Below, piece by piece: positions 37,070 to 45,920 of a stretch of 64,000 nt of DNA. The DNA comes from Neptunitalea lumnitzerae (GTDB taxonomy: Bacteria; Bacteroidota; Bacteroidia; Flavobacteriales; Flavobacteriaceae): positions 868,001 through 932,000 of the forward strand of contig NZ_BRVO01000002.1 in the NCBI RefSeq assembly GCF_027924185.1, given 5' to 3'. The stretch's first letter is position 1. Every line of letters begins with the position of its first letter. A program made the position numbers and the translations under genes. The notes beneath the pieces are model-generated. The model did not search any database and was not told the origin of the DNA. It saw nothing but the letters and a program-made list of their open reading frames with translations.

Positions 37070-37573
37070 TTATTTCTCTCTTGTTAGTCTATCCACCTCT
37101 TTAAGTAAAGTTGGTATTCTAAATTCACCATTCATTTCCTTTATTCTTTCCGAAGCGGTTTTTAGGTCTATTCCTACTGAAGTAATAAACAATGGGTTTT
37201 GGCTTATCCCTCTAAACACAACTTCCCTGTTTTTATTAATTGATGCGAAGTCTCTTTTAGCCACACCAATCACAGGAATTTCTTTATTTAAAGCATCATA
37301 TAAATATGCTCCTAACCCATATTTGTTATTGTCATTTAAATACACAAAGCCATCAATAATGATTACGTGCACTTTATCTAAATCAATTTGTGAAATTAAG
37401 CTTAAAATGCACGGAAGTTCTCTTTTATAGAATTCTCCCGAAACGTATTCTTCTATACCTGATATGGTTTCCGAATAAACATTAAAGCAATCTTCTTTAT
37501 TCCAGTCTTCAAAACTTAAGCAAATGGTTTTGGCATTGTCATTATAGTAATATGTGTCAAATACTAATATCAT
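37070..37573 (-). CDS. Endonuclease V (deoxyinosine 3'-endonuclease)-like protein
   Basis: About 167 aa from the ATG at 37573; the longer frame overlaps the upstream gene. The RNase-H-like endonuclease V core is visible: FDTYYYND (first Asp), GEFYKRELPCILS, VIIIDGFVYL (second Asp) and KYGLGAYLYDAL. It continues with IPVIGVAKRDF and the C-terminal FRIPTLLKEVDRL. Endonuclease V nicks DNA or RNA near inosine. It is shorter than the E. coli enzyme (~220 aa), mainly at the N-terminus, yet the core is complete. It is unusual in that it lies among small cassette-like genes. Confidence 0.85.
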   Translation of the reverse strand: MILVFDTYYYNDNAKTICLSFEDWNKEDCFNVYSETISGIEEYVSGEFYKRELPCILSLISQIDLDKVHVIIIDGFVYLNDNNKYGLGAYLYDALNKEIPVIGVAKRDFASINKNREVVFRGISQNPLFITSVGIDLKTASERIKEMNGEFRIPTLLKEVDRLTREK

Positions 37574-37598
37574 TATGTTTATTAATGTTTGAAATTTT

Positions 37599-38228
37599 TT
37601 ACACTGGTTTGTGTAATTTTTCGTGTTCTTCAAAAAAGTAACCACTGTATTCAATAGTTTCTCCATTAAATTCTATTTCAGAGGATTCGTTAAATGGATA
37701 TCCAGAGTTACATCCTACATTTTTACCTCTTACAATTATGCCACCTTCACCACCACAATCTGAATATAAAATTAATATCACTTTCATTTCATTGTAATCT
37801 GACGTAAGGTTTTCATATGCTTTTTGAATTAGTGGGAATTTAAATCTATTCTCTTTATAGTCATAATCGTTTAAATAGCTTAAAATTTCTTCAATAATAG
37901 ATTTTACAGAATCTAATGACAGCGTCATTTTCCTTCCTTTATAAAAAGAAGTGTCATAAACTTCAAGTTTTTGAAATAGCTTATCGTAGCGCTCCTCTAT
38001 TGGAATTTCATCTATTACTTTTAAAATTTCTAAAGCAAATTTTTCCGAAATTAAAATACTTAACTCAGGTTTACTCCCTCTTTTAATAGATTCTATTTGA
38101 GAATTAAAAAGTCTTATGAACTGTGAATTTTCATTTTGATTTTTCTCATAAAATTTCACTATGTTTTCCGGAATTTCAATGGAAGTGTGTTTATAAAAAT
38201 AATCAAATAATTCCTCCGTATTTTTCAT
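37599..38228 (-). CDS. Unknown cytoplasmic protein
   Basis: 209 aa, acidic, with no signal peptide. The N-terminal half is helical. The C-terminal part has strands and glycines (VILILYSDCGGEGGIIVRG) with two cysteines near each other (SDCGGE, NVGCNSG). No family recognised. It lies 25 bp upstream of the endonuclease V start and may share its transcript. Confidence 0.6.
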   Translation of the reverse strand: MKNTEELFDYFYKHTSIEIPENIVKFYEKNQNENSQFIRLFNSQIESIKRGSKPELSILISEKFALEILKVIDEIPIEERYDKLFQKLEVYDTSFYKGRKMTLSLDSVKSIIEEILSYLNDYDYKENRFKFPLIQKAYENLTSDYNEMKVILILYSDCGGEGGIIVRGKNVGCNSGYPFNESSEIEFNGETIEYSGYFFEEHEKLHKPV

Positions 38229-38355
38229 GGTATGCGGTTAAATGTTTGGTAGCTCATTATACATCCATAAAAATACATAATATTACTATTTATGCTCCAG
38301 AGAAGAAGAACTTTAAGATAATCACTGATTAACATAGTGTTAACTGGAATTGATA

Positions 38356-39321
38356 TTATGCCTCGTTATTTTTTACATATGAAATTGGTTTTTCATTGAT
38401 ATAAACATTCACATAATATTCATTAGGTCGTATTTCTTTATTTTCCTGAAAATTAATGAAAGGTTTACTACATTTTGGACAACAGAAATTATTGTAATAC
38501 TTAAAACTTCCATCTTTTGTTTTAGGTAACTGACGTTCAACTTCAGCCAATTTGTTTGGGTCTATTTCATTCTGCGTTTGAGCAGGTAAATCTTTAATAG
38601 CTTCGTATCTTACAAGTAATGTTTCCTTGCTGTTACTTGAATAGAAATACTGAATTTCTGAGAACCCAGCATGATAGAATTGTACACTAAAACTTGCGGA
38701 ACAGAAATCACAAATGCAAATTAATCGTGTATTCCCTGATGAAATCAGCCCAGCATAATGAAGCCCTCTTTGAAACATCCCTTTTCCAACAAGTGATGCA
38801 TTCATTTCTTCTCTATCTGATAAGAAAAAAGGCTGAAATCTAATTCCTTCTCCGTTTTCTTCATGGGTATCTGGGTTGTCTGAAATAATTCCGTCAATTT
38901 GAACAGATGAATTTCTGTTAATTCTGATAGAGCTATGAAAAAATTGTCCTGTTAAATCTGGATTATCATTCTTTGTATCAATTACAAATTTTCGTATCAG
39001 TTTATCATCTTCATAAATTTCTATAACTGGTTTTTCTTCTTTAAACTCAAATACAGGAAGCAGTTCAAAATCAATATTTCTTAGGTTTTGTTTCTGATTG
39101 GTTATATAAATTTTGTTTTCAGTTACTGTAACTCTTTCGTTTAATAATTTATTATGAATTTCAGGATAATCATTTTTCATTTTTTGCTGTACAAAATCTT
39201 CCATACGCTTTTTATTCTGTTTACTTTTTTTTCGGTCATTTCTCATGTCAAATATTGCCTTGATAATCATAGCTGATATTAAAATCCCTACAATGATGTT
39301 TCTATACGTTTGGAAAGTCAT
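38356..39321 (-). CDS. Membrane-anchored protein with two zinc-knuckle pairs
   Basis: 321 aa. One N-terminal membrane helix (about residues 7-24) precedes a basic stretch and a mostly beta domain. Two CxxC pairs, CICDFCSASF (about 211-220) and CCPKCSKPF (about 288-296), could together bind one zinc. No family recognised. It stands alone between two intergenic repeats, like a cassette. Confidence 0.6.
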   Translation of the reverse strand: MTFQTYRNIIVGILISAMIIKAIFDMRNDRKKSKQNKKRMEDFVQQKMKNDYPEIHNKLLNERVTVTENKIYITNQKQNLRNIDFELLPVFEFKEEKPVIEIYEDDKLIRKFVIDTKNDNPDLTGQFFHSSIRINRNSSVQIDGIISDNPDTHEENGEGIRFQPFFLSDREEMNASLVGKGMFQRGLHYAGLISSGNTRLICICDFCSASFSVQFYHAGFSEIQYFYSSNSKETLLVRYEAIKDLPAQTQNEIDPNKLAEVERQLPKTKDGSFKYYNNFCCPKCSKPFINFQENKEIRPNEYYVNVYINEKPISYVKNNEA

Positions 39322-39440
39322 AAATATGTAAAACGGTATTGTATAACCGTATGTTATTAGTTTAGTTTGTCTTGTTTTGAGGTAAATTCTTGTTTTAGTA
39401 TTCGGAAGTAGTAGAACTTGTTATGATTGAGGTTATACGG

Positions 39441-39593
39441 TGTTGCCACCAGTACTTTTTACCATTTTACTTTTCCTTTAATATATCTAATATTTTTTTA
39501 GATAGTCATGTCCTTTTTCGTCAATCAAAAACATTTCACAAATTCCTTCTCCTGCTATTTTCACTAAATGACATGTTAGTTTTGGATAATTGT
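39441..39593 (-). pseudogene. Truncated duplicate of the 40304-41071 gene
   Basis: The reverse strand reads NYPKLTCHLVKIAGEGICEMFLID joined to DEKGHDYLKKY and a stop. These are two separate parts of the neighbouring intact protein, joined by an internal deletion of about 300 bp, with one added A causing early termination. The downstream flank CCACCAGTACTTTTTACC is also shared with 40284-40310. A fossil of tandem duplication. Confidence 0.8.
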
Positions 39594-39932
39594 AGCACAT
39601 TGAAATACAAAAATAAGCGTATAAATAACATAAGTCATCCAAAATTCATACCATTTATATAATAATTCATCTTGCTGTAAATCATTAAATAAAATTACAA
39701 TTTTGGGCATAATGTAAAAGACTATAAGTACAGTACTAAAACCTAATAAAATGAAGAACAGTTTATTTGGTATAGACAAACCAAAAGGATTTACAAAGTG
39801 AACAATTATCATCCCTAGAATATAAATTGCAAACATAGCCTTTAATCTATCGTTTAACTTTAGTTTTTGTGTCATAAATGAAAACAAAAGCAGATTGATT
39901 GATGCAAAAAAAAATATATAAAATAACTTCAT
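39576..39932 (-). CDS. Small membrane protein
   Basis: About 118 aa from the ATG at 39932, with four hydrophobic segments. No family recognised. Its last residues (CATIIQN) run into the pseudogene fragment that begins at 39593, so the original C-terminus may have been lost. Confidence 0.5.
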   Translation of the reverse strand: MKLFYIFFFASINLLLFSFMTQKLKLNDRLKAMFAIYILGMIIVHFVNPFGLSIPNKLFFILLGFSTVLIVFYIMPKIVILFNDLQQDELLYKWYEFWMTYVIYTLIFVFQCATIIQN

Positions 39933-40001
39933 ATTATCTATTTTAATTTTGTCTGTTTTCCATCCGTCTATACTTAAAAACATCTTTGCTTAAATTCCAA
40001 T

Positions 40002-40238
40002 TCATATTTTAACTTTGTCTCTTTTTTTATAATTTTCGAACACGTAATGATTTATAAAAATTTCTACTATTAAGTCAGTTCCGTCAATAATCAATTTAAC
40101 TTTAGGCAGAACAGGATCGGCGTTTCAATCGGTTGTTATTTGAATAAAATCAATTTTTCGAGTTGGTGTTTTCTCCACAGGCTCGTTATTATTCTCTATC
40201 CGAAATATTTTATCAATCCACCACGAAATTGAAGTGGG
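40002..40238 (-). pseudogene. Remnant of a small unknown gene with an in-frame TGA
   Basis: The reverse frame is open from about 40238 and reads IFRIENNNEPVEKTPTRK then KIDFIQITTD, a TGA, and NADPVLPKVKLIIDGTDL to a TGA at 40002-40004. The internal stop again sits where Trp would fit. The 5' part merges with the intergenic repeat (CTGGTGGCAACAATG), so no normal start exists. Confidence 0.5.
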
Positions 40239-40303
40239 CTACGACCAGTGAATTTACTACTGACTCGCCTATTTGCTATATACATTGTTGCCACCAGTAC
40301 TTT

Positions 40304-41071
40304 TTACCATTTTATTTTTCCTTTAATATATCTAATATTTTTTAGATAGTCATGTCCTTTTTCGTCAAATGCAATTTCATCGAAAACTTTTAAAACAATG
40401 AAATTATTATCTATCCAAAAAATGTCTTTTATAGCAAAGTCATTAATTCCAATGACTCTAAAGTTTGTTAATTCAGTTATTGAATTAGTGTCTTTTAAAT
40501 TAATTATCGAAATCATTGAAATATGTTCGTAATAATTGAAACAACCATTGCCTTCTGAACAAGTCCCGTAAGTCATTAAAAATTGGTTATCATTTGATAT
40601 CATTGGCTGATTGCAACTACCATCATAAAAAGCTGGTAAAGCCAATCCAGTTCCAGTTTTTTGGTCAATCAAAAACATTTCACAAATTCCTTCTCCTGCA
40701 ACTTTAACTAAATGACATTTTAGTTTTGGATAAAATCCGCCATAATAGTGACTTCTGCCCATTATGCTTGGGAATTTGAAAATTGTATCTGCTATGCGTA
40801 TTGAAAAGCAATTTTTTCTACTTGTTGTAGTGTTTGAAATTGTGTCAATTTTTTGCCCGTATTTTTCTCTATAAATTTCAAATTCCGATTTAGTTATTGT
40901 GTCAAATTCTATTTTTAATTCCGAGATTTCTTGTTGCAGTCTAATATCCGAAAAAAGTTTGTATATGCTATAAGTCACATCAACTGTGTCAATCTTCTTT
41001 TGCCTATTTTCAGATTGGGCAAATAGGCAAAGACTTATGAATGTAAAAACTAATGTTAGTAGATTTTTCAT
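40304..41071 (-). CDS. Secreted unknown protein
   Basis: About 255 aa from the ATG at 41071, chosen because it yields a clean signal peptide (KNLLTLVFTFISLCLFAQ). The mature protein is beta-rich with cysteines spread through it (GICEMF, DGSCNQP, GTCSEGNGCF) and looks like a small propeller or jelly-roll, but I recognise no family. A truncated copy lies at 39441-39593, so the gene has been duplicated locally. Confidence 0.62.
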   Translation of the reverse strand: MKNLLTLVFTFISLCLFAQSENRQKKIDTVDVTYSIYKLFSDIRLQQEISELKIEFDTITKSEFEIYREKYGQKIDTISNTTTSRKNCFSIRIADTIFKFPSIMGRSHYYGGFYPKLKCHLVKVAGEGICEMFLIDQKTGTGLALPAFYDGSCNQPMISNDNQFLMTYGTCSEGNGCFNYYEHISMISIINLKDTNSITELTNFRVIGINDFAIKDIFWIDNNFIVLKVFDEIAFDEKGHDYLKNIRYIKGKIKW

Positions 41072-41152
41072 TATAATGATGGCAAATCCTGATATCCGTA
41101 TAAAAATACACAATATTCTATTTTATTCTCCAGAGAAGTGGAATTTTTATTC

Positions 41153-41956
41153 CTAATCAAATTGAACATTCCAATTATTTTTAAGTGCTTCAATTTTAGG
41201 TACTATACATGTTTTGTTAGGCTGTTTAGTAGCAACAAAAATTGGTACCATATCATCTTTCTTCTTATTACTGATAATAGAAAAATCAGTGGTAATAGAC
41301 TCCCCAATCATTTTGGTTCCGTTTACTTCGTACTCATAATGTATAATAACCCCCTGTCCTATGTTGGTAATAGGAAGTCCTGATTTGGGCATCATAGAAA
41401 TAATTTTACCGTTACTTAATGTTCCGTATTTATAAAGGTTTACTTCCTTTCTAACTTGTAAAATGGAATAGATAAGTAACGGCAGACCAATAAATAAAAA
41501 TGGAATTGGTAATAATAAAATCCACCAAATTCCAAAATCATAAGGTTTAAGCCCCATAATGATGCTGTCTCCCTCATACTCCTTTATTGTAATAGCGCTG
41601 CCTATTTCTAGGTCTTCTATTTTTCTTTTCTCTAATACCCGGTATTTAGATTGTATGGTTTTACCATTGTCTTCATACGTATAGTGAATAATGGTAGGGT
41701 TAACATTATTTATAGTAATGTTATACTGAGTATCTAAATCTGTTATTTCTGCCGTTTTTTCTGTCCCTTTTTCTTTTATAAGGTCAATGTTAACCGATGG
41801 TGTATCGTTTCCTATAATAGAAAATACAATTACCAAAACCGTTACTATAAAAACAGGAAGTAGCGTAAAAAGAAAGCCTATAAACATGGGTATTGGTTTC
41901 CTTTTAAATAAGTTAAAGATAGTAGTTAATTTTACTGTTCTTGGTTTTGTATTCAT
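41153..41956 (-). CDS. DUF3592-like membrane protein
   Basis: 267 aa with membrane helices near residues 24-48 and 148-168. Soluble beta segments between and after them contain the HYTYEDNGKTIQSKYR and IHYEYEVNGTKMIGE repeats, typical of DUF3592 domains, of which there seem to be two. Function unknown. It lies 46 bp downstream of the DUF3667 gene and probably shares its transcript. Confidence 0.65.
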   Translation of the reverse strand: MNTKPRTVKLTTIFNLFKRKPIPMFIGFLFTLLPVFIVTVLVIVFSIIGNDTPSVNIDLIKEKGTEKTAEITDLDTQYNITINNVNPTIIHYTYEDNGKTIQSKYRVLEKRKIEDLEIGSAITIKEYEGDSIIMGLKPYDFGIWWILLLPIPFLFIGLPLLIYSILQVRKEVNLYKYGTLSNGKIISMMPKSGLPITNIGQGVIIHYEYEVNGTKMIGESITTDFSIISNKKKDDMVPIFVATKQPNKTCIVPKIEALKNNWNVQFD

Positions 41957-42002
41957 TGGTTATAGTTGTTTAGATAGTAGTTAAAAATCGTTGGTTCTTT
42001 CA

Positions 42003-42740
42003 TCATCTCTTAGCTACTAAATCAATGGCTAAGCCTAACAACATTGCCAGCGTATAAAACGATATCATCCCCAACACATAAGCTACTAACCCTTTAATGT
42101 AACTAAGTGCTTTCTTGTGATTAAAAAACTGTCCTATTGCCCAGGCTGTGTAAATAAAACTTAGTACTGCCCCTGTTTTTAGCACATTGATATTAGTAAT
42201 AACTTCTAATAATCCAAAGGCGGTATAGTATAACATACCTATGCCCATTACAAAACACAAGAGTATTACTATTTCAAAAAAATTATACCTGTACTTTTTA
42301 AAAAATAGCTTTATCCACCCGGCAATAAAAACCGACATTAAGATATTTGTATATCCGTAATTTTTAAGTATCCATTCAAAAATAACGCCTACAGAAGAGT
42401 CTCCTAAACCACCTGCACTTACATACTTATCTTCAAACCTTAAAAACTGTTGTGCTATGGTATATAAAAAAGAACAAATAATTACAAAAGACAATGGTTT
42501 TACAAGTCCGCTTCTATCAGTATTAATAAACTTATGTACTGTTTTACCAGGCCTAACAATCAGTTCTTTTATGGTATAGAAAATCCCTTTATCAAAGTTT
42601 AGTACACTTTCTATTTCCGATAACACATAGCGCCCATCAATTCTTTTCAATGTTTTCGGGTTTCCGCAAGTAGCGCAGAACTCCCCACTAAATTTTGTTC
42701 CGCACTTTTGGCATTGTGCTGTATCTGTATTCGTATTCAT
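42003..42740 (-). CDS. DUF3667 family membrane protein
   Basis: 245 aa. The N-terminal zinc ribbon CQKCGTKFSGEFCATCG (residues 10-26) and KRIDGRYVLSEIESVLNF, followed by IYTIKELIVRPG-type sequence, identify the family. About four membrane helices follow. DUF3667 proteins are frequent in Bacteroidota and have no defined role. Confidence 0.85.
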   Translation of the reverse strand: MNTNTDTAQCQKCGTKFSGEFCATCGNPKTLKRIDGRYVLSEIESVLNFDKGIFYTIKELIVRPGKTVHKFINTDRSGLVKPLSFVIICSFLYTIAQQFLRFEDKYVSAGGLGDSSVGVIFEWILKNYGYTNILMSVFIAGWIKLFFKKYRYNFFEIVILLCFVMGIGMLYYTAFGLLEVITNINVLKTGAVLSFIYTAWAIGQFFNHKKALSYIKGLVAYVLGMISFYTLAMLLGLAIDLVAKR

Positions 42741-42850
42741 TACATTTTTATGTAGCGCTTCTTACAAAATAAGAGCTTCTTTTATAACTGCTAATAATAA
42801 ATTGTAATTGCAATATAGTAAGAAGTTTCTTAGTTAAAACTATTTGCTGT

Positions 42851-42922
42851 AAAAAAGCCCACCTCTTTTAAAAAGGTGGGCGTTGTATATTTTTATTGTT
42901 ATATCGCTATTGAGTAGTGGGG
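42851..42922 (-). repeat. R5: isolated copy of the cassette-end repeat (terminator)
   Basis: GCCCACCT / AGGTGGGC hairpin with a T-run on the minus strand, plus flanking homology to R4 (AATATAGTAAGA...GTTTCTTA at 42812-42842). It is the likely terminator of the 42941-43555 gene. Its second half has diverged from R2/R3. Confidence 0.75.
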
Positions 42923-42940
42923 TAATCATATCTTTATCTT

Positions 42941-43555
42941 TTACCTTTTAATTAATTGAATATCACTTTTACAGTTTTCACATACTAATGTATCATTATC
43001 AAGAGTATACTCTGTTCCTATATTTTCATATAACACTTTGTAATATTCTTCTCTATAATCAAATTGTTTATTTTCAAAAAACAATTTCAAAGAGTTATTT
43101 TTCATCTCATAGGTCCCTATATTTTCAACCATTATTTCACCTCCCAATGAAGAAGAATACAGAAACTTATGATTCTCAAATAGTTTAATATCTGTCCAAA
43201 TAAGATCTTCATTTTGGATACTACTATACGTTGAAACTTGTTCTCCAAAATAAAAACTATTTACAACTTTACTTGGTACACCAAAAACTAAAGCCAACAC
43301 AAATACAATAAGCATAACAGCAATACGAAATTTTTTCCAGTGCCCCTTTAAAAGAAAAATATATGAATTTAACAGCAACCCTAAACCTAATACTATTAAC
43401 AAGAAGTAAAAAAAAGCAATAAAACCTTCATCACCATCAGTTACTATTTTATAGCCTGGAATCTTAAATTGAAATACTAACTTTCCTATAAGTATGTATA
43501 ATACGATGAAAACTAACTGGCCGCTAGCTCGTAAAAAATTCATAAAATCCTTCAT
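42941..43555 (-). CDS. Membrane protein, unknown function
   Basis: 204 aa with three N-terminal hydrophobic segments (about residues 12-30, 46-70 and 78-92) and a C-terminal soluble domain of ~110 residues containing a CENCKSD motif. No family recognised. It ends at repeat R5, like the cassette genes in the Rhs array, although no toxin fragment is visible nearby. Confidence 0.6.
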   Translation of the reverse strand: MKDFMNFLRASGQLVFIVLYILIGKLVFQFKIPGYKIVTDGDEGFIAFFYFLLIVLGLGLLLNSYIFLLKGHWKKFRIAVMLIVFVLALVFGVPSKVVNSFYFGEQVSTYSSIQNEDLIWTDIKLFENHKFLYSSSLGGEIMVENIGTYEMKNNSLKLFFENKQFDYREEYYKVLYENIGTEYTLDNDTLVCENCKSDIQLIKR

Positions 43556-43663
43556 TATTCTATGGCTCTAATCATAATTAAGTATAAATATAACATTAAT
43601 AACTTTTGTAGCTATCCGCCTTTCTATTTCTTATAAAAACAAAAAACACCAACTTGCAGATAA

Positions 43664-43888
43664 GAAAGGGCTGTTGGTGCCACAAATAAAAATAATGGTC
43701 TTACCATGGTGGTATGCATGCCCTGCCGACAAATAGGTATTGCTACAGGCACCGGAACCCAAACTGTATTAACAAATGAAATTTGTAGCGAAGTAATACA
43801 ATCGGTTATTATACCTGAGCTAAAAAAGGGAAAACCTTACCAAGGTATCAAAAAGGGAATAACGCAATTCATTGAAAAATGGGAATAG
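43664..43888 (+). pseudogene. 5'-truncated TPM-domain protein
   Basis: The frame reads NKNNGLTMVVC, then QIGIATGTGTQTVLTNEIC and QSVIIPELKKGKPYQGIKKG, the C-terminal half of a TPM (YgcG/TPM_phosphatase) domain. The N-terminal half, signal peptide and start are missing, with a TAA at 43661. It is the only plus-strand remnant between 17.6 and 50.3 kb and marks the right border of the disturbed region. Confidence 0.75.
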
Positions 43889-43949
43889 TTAGGTGAACCT
43901 ACTTCTAGGTCACAAAATTAAACTACATCCCTCCTACTTAATCAAAAAC

Positions 43950-44972
43950 TTAATCGGCTGTTATAAAATTTGTATCGCTTAGTGTATTCATAAACGCTAT
44001 TAAATCTGATTTCTCTGTTTCAGTAAGTGGAATACGGTTATTATTATCTTTTAAAATAGGGTCTAAATTATCTGCATACAAAACTCCTTCATCTAAATAA
44101 TCTAAGACCTCTTTTAACGTAGCAAACTGACCAAAACTACCGTATGGTGCCGTATAAGCTATGTTTCGTAAGGTAGGCACTCTAAAACTCATATAATCAT
44201 TCATATTGCCGGTTACCCTTGCTCTTCCTGCTTCATCTACACTGGTATTTATAGGAAACCCAATATTTCTAAAACTTTGGTCGGTAAACAAGGCTGTACT
44301 ATGGCAACTCACACATTTTTGCTGAAAAGTATTGTACCCACGTGCTTCGCTTTCAGTAAAAGAAATGCCTTCTCCTCTTTGTACTTTATCATATGTACTG
44401 TTGGCAGAAACTAAGGTATATTCATACTGTGCTATACTATTATAAATTCGCTCAGGTGTTATTTCACTATCCCCATAGGCGTTGCTAAACAATAGGGTAT
44501 ACAAAGCATCTTCAGATAGCTTTCCTATTACTTCTAAAATAGAAGAGTCCATTTCTTCATGGGTTATAATAGGTACCAACGATTGTTTTTCTAATTGTAG
44601 TTTGCTACCATCCCAATTATAAAAATTCATAAAAGCCAAATTCTGAATTGGGGGCACATTGCGTAACCCTACTCTACCTTCCACACCAATTGCTTGGGTA
44701 TTAGCATCGGCAAATGCATTGCTTTGAATGTGACAACTAGCGCAAGAAATGGTATTATCTGTACTAAACCGTTTATCAAAAAACAATTGTTTCCCTAATG
44801 CCACCCCGTGTTCTGTAGGCATATTGTTATACACCGCAGTATTTAGTTCCGGGAAATTTTCTGGAATTGTAACTCCAATTTCAGGGTTGTCTGTTACTAT
44901 TAATTCATCATTAGTGCTAGTACAAGACACTAACCAACCGGTTGCTACTATCAGCATTAACTTTTTAATCAT
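43950..44972 (-). CDS. MbnH/MauG-type di-haem cytochrome c peroxidase-like lipoprotein
   Basis: About 340 aa from the ATG at 44972, with lipobox WLVSC (Cys17). Two haem motifs, C77ASCH81 and C220VSCH224, mark the di-haem CcpA/MauG/MbnH family. In the MbnH branch the enzyme oxidises a tryptophan of its partner MbnP to kynurenine, creating a copper site. The MbnP-like gene lies just upstream (62 bp gap) on the same strand, which supports MbnH over a peroxide-detoxifying role. It is the last gene of the copper operon. Confidence 0.82.
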   Translation of the reverse strand: MIKKLMLIVATGWLVSCTSTNDELIVTDNPEIGVTIPENFPELNTAVYNNMPTEHGVALGKQLFFDKRFSTDNTISCASCHIQSNAFADANTQAIGVEGRVGLRNVPPIQNLAFMNFYNWDGSKLQLEKQSLVPIITHEEMDSSILEVIGKLSEDALYTLLFSNAYGDSEITPERIYNSIAQYEYTLVSANSTYDKVQRGEGISFTESEARGYNTFQQKCVSCHSTALFTDQSFRNIGFPINTSVDEAGRARVTGNMNDYMSFRVPTLRNIAYTAPYGSFGQFATLKEVLDYLDEGVLYADNLDPILKDNNNRIPLTETEKSDLIAFMNTLSDTNFITAD

Positions 44973-45034
44973 AACACTCCTATTTAGAAAAGGCTGCTTG
45001 CAAAACGGGCACAAGCAGCCTGTTGAAGTTATTG

Positions 45035-45895
45035 TTAGTTTTGAACGTTTTCTACAGAAAACATTCCCTGATGATCGGTAGTACCATTACCCCCTAAGTT
45101 ATCTACAAACAACACCATATTAGCAGCCGTATGTATGCTAGGAGTAGCATTTGTATCTCCTAAAATAATAGTGTTTGTTGCACCACTTAATAGGTTGTCA
45201 AAATCTGCTTTTATAGTAATGGTAGGTGCACTACTACCCACTATAGCTGTTGTGGTTAAGTCTAAGGTAATTTCTCTATATGCATCTACTCCTTGCGTAT
45301 AGGTAGACTCATCTCCTTCGGTACCTTCTACGGTACTTCCTGTGTGTATAGAAAGTGTAGAATCATCGGCTCCGTAAAATCCTTCTATTTTGGTAAAACG
45401 GTAACCTGTACCCCACTCCCACATCATTTGGGTATCATTGGCACCAGCTAAAGCATAAAAGGTAGGGTTATTAACCTCATCTAAAACATTCAAATCATTG
45501 CGTACGCCAAGACCAAATTTAAGCTGTGCATATTCGCCAGACGGAATGTTAGTTAGCTCATAAGTTAAAGACGAAGCATCGGCTACATTTACTACGGTAG
45601 CTCCTTCATCTAAATTATTTATATGATATGGTATTTCGGTACCGTCTGTTTGTACCAAAACAATGTTACTTATTACATACTTTACTTCAGAAAAATGATG
45701 TACTTGTCCTTCTAACGAAATATTTTCGGTGGCTGAAGTAGAACTAGCATCTCCTAACTCAATAGTGGTATCTTGAAACGTATTATGAAAAGCTAAGGTA
45801 ACATTGTTTGCTGCAGGTGTACCGTCATCACTAGAACATGATACGATAGTTACTGCTAAAAAAACGATGCTTAGTATATATTTAAAATTTTTCAT
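45035..45895 (-). CDS. MbnP-like copper-binding lipoprotein
   Basis: About 286 aa from the ATG at 45895, giving a lipoprotein signal with Cys20 (TIVSCSSDD). The family features of MbnP are visible: YVISNIVLVQTDGTE (74-88) and MMWEWGTGYRFTKIEGF (157-173), with Trp159 and Trp161 as candidates for conversion to kynurenine. MbnP binds copper in the periplasm after modification by MbnH. The earlier in-frame TTG/ATG positions lie inside the TonB receptor and are not needed. Part of the copper operon. Confidence 0.82.
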   Translation of the reverse strand: MKNFKYILSIVFLAVTIVSCSSDDGTPAANNVTLAFHNTFQDTTIELGDASSTSATENISLEGQVHHFSEVKYVISNIVLVQTDGTEIPYHINNLDEGATVVNVADASSLTYELTNIPSGEYAQLKFGLGVRNDLNVLDEVNNPTFYALAGANDTQMMWEWGTGYRFTKIEGFYGADDSTLSIHTGSTVEGTEGDESTYTQGVDAYREITLDLTTTAIVGSSAPTITIKADFDNLLSGATNTIILGDTNATPSIHTAANMVLFVDNLGGNGTTDHQGMFSVENVQN

Positions 45896-45920
45896 TAGTT
45901 TAATGTGTTTAAAATTGTTA

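Noticed and set aside
43950-44972. Peroxide-detoxifying cytochrome c peroxidase
   Set aside because: Possible from fold alone, but the direct MbnP-like neighbour and copper receptor make the MbnH role more likely. Kept as the alternative.
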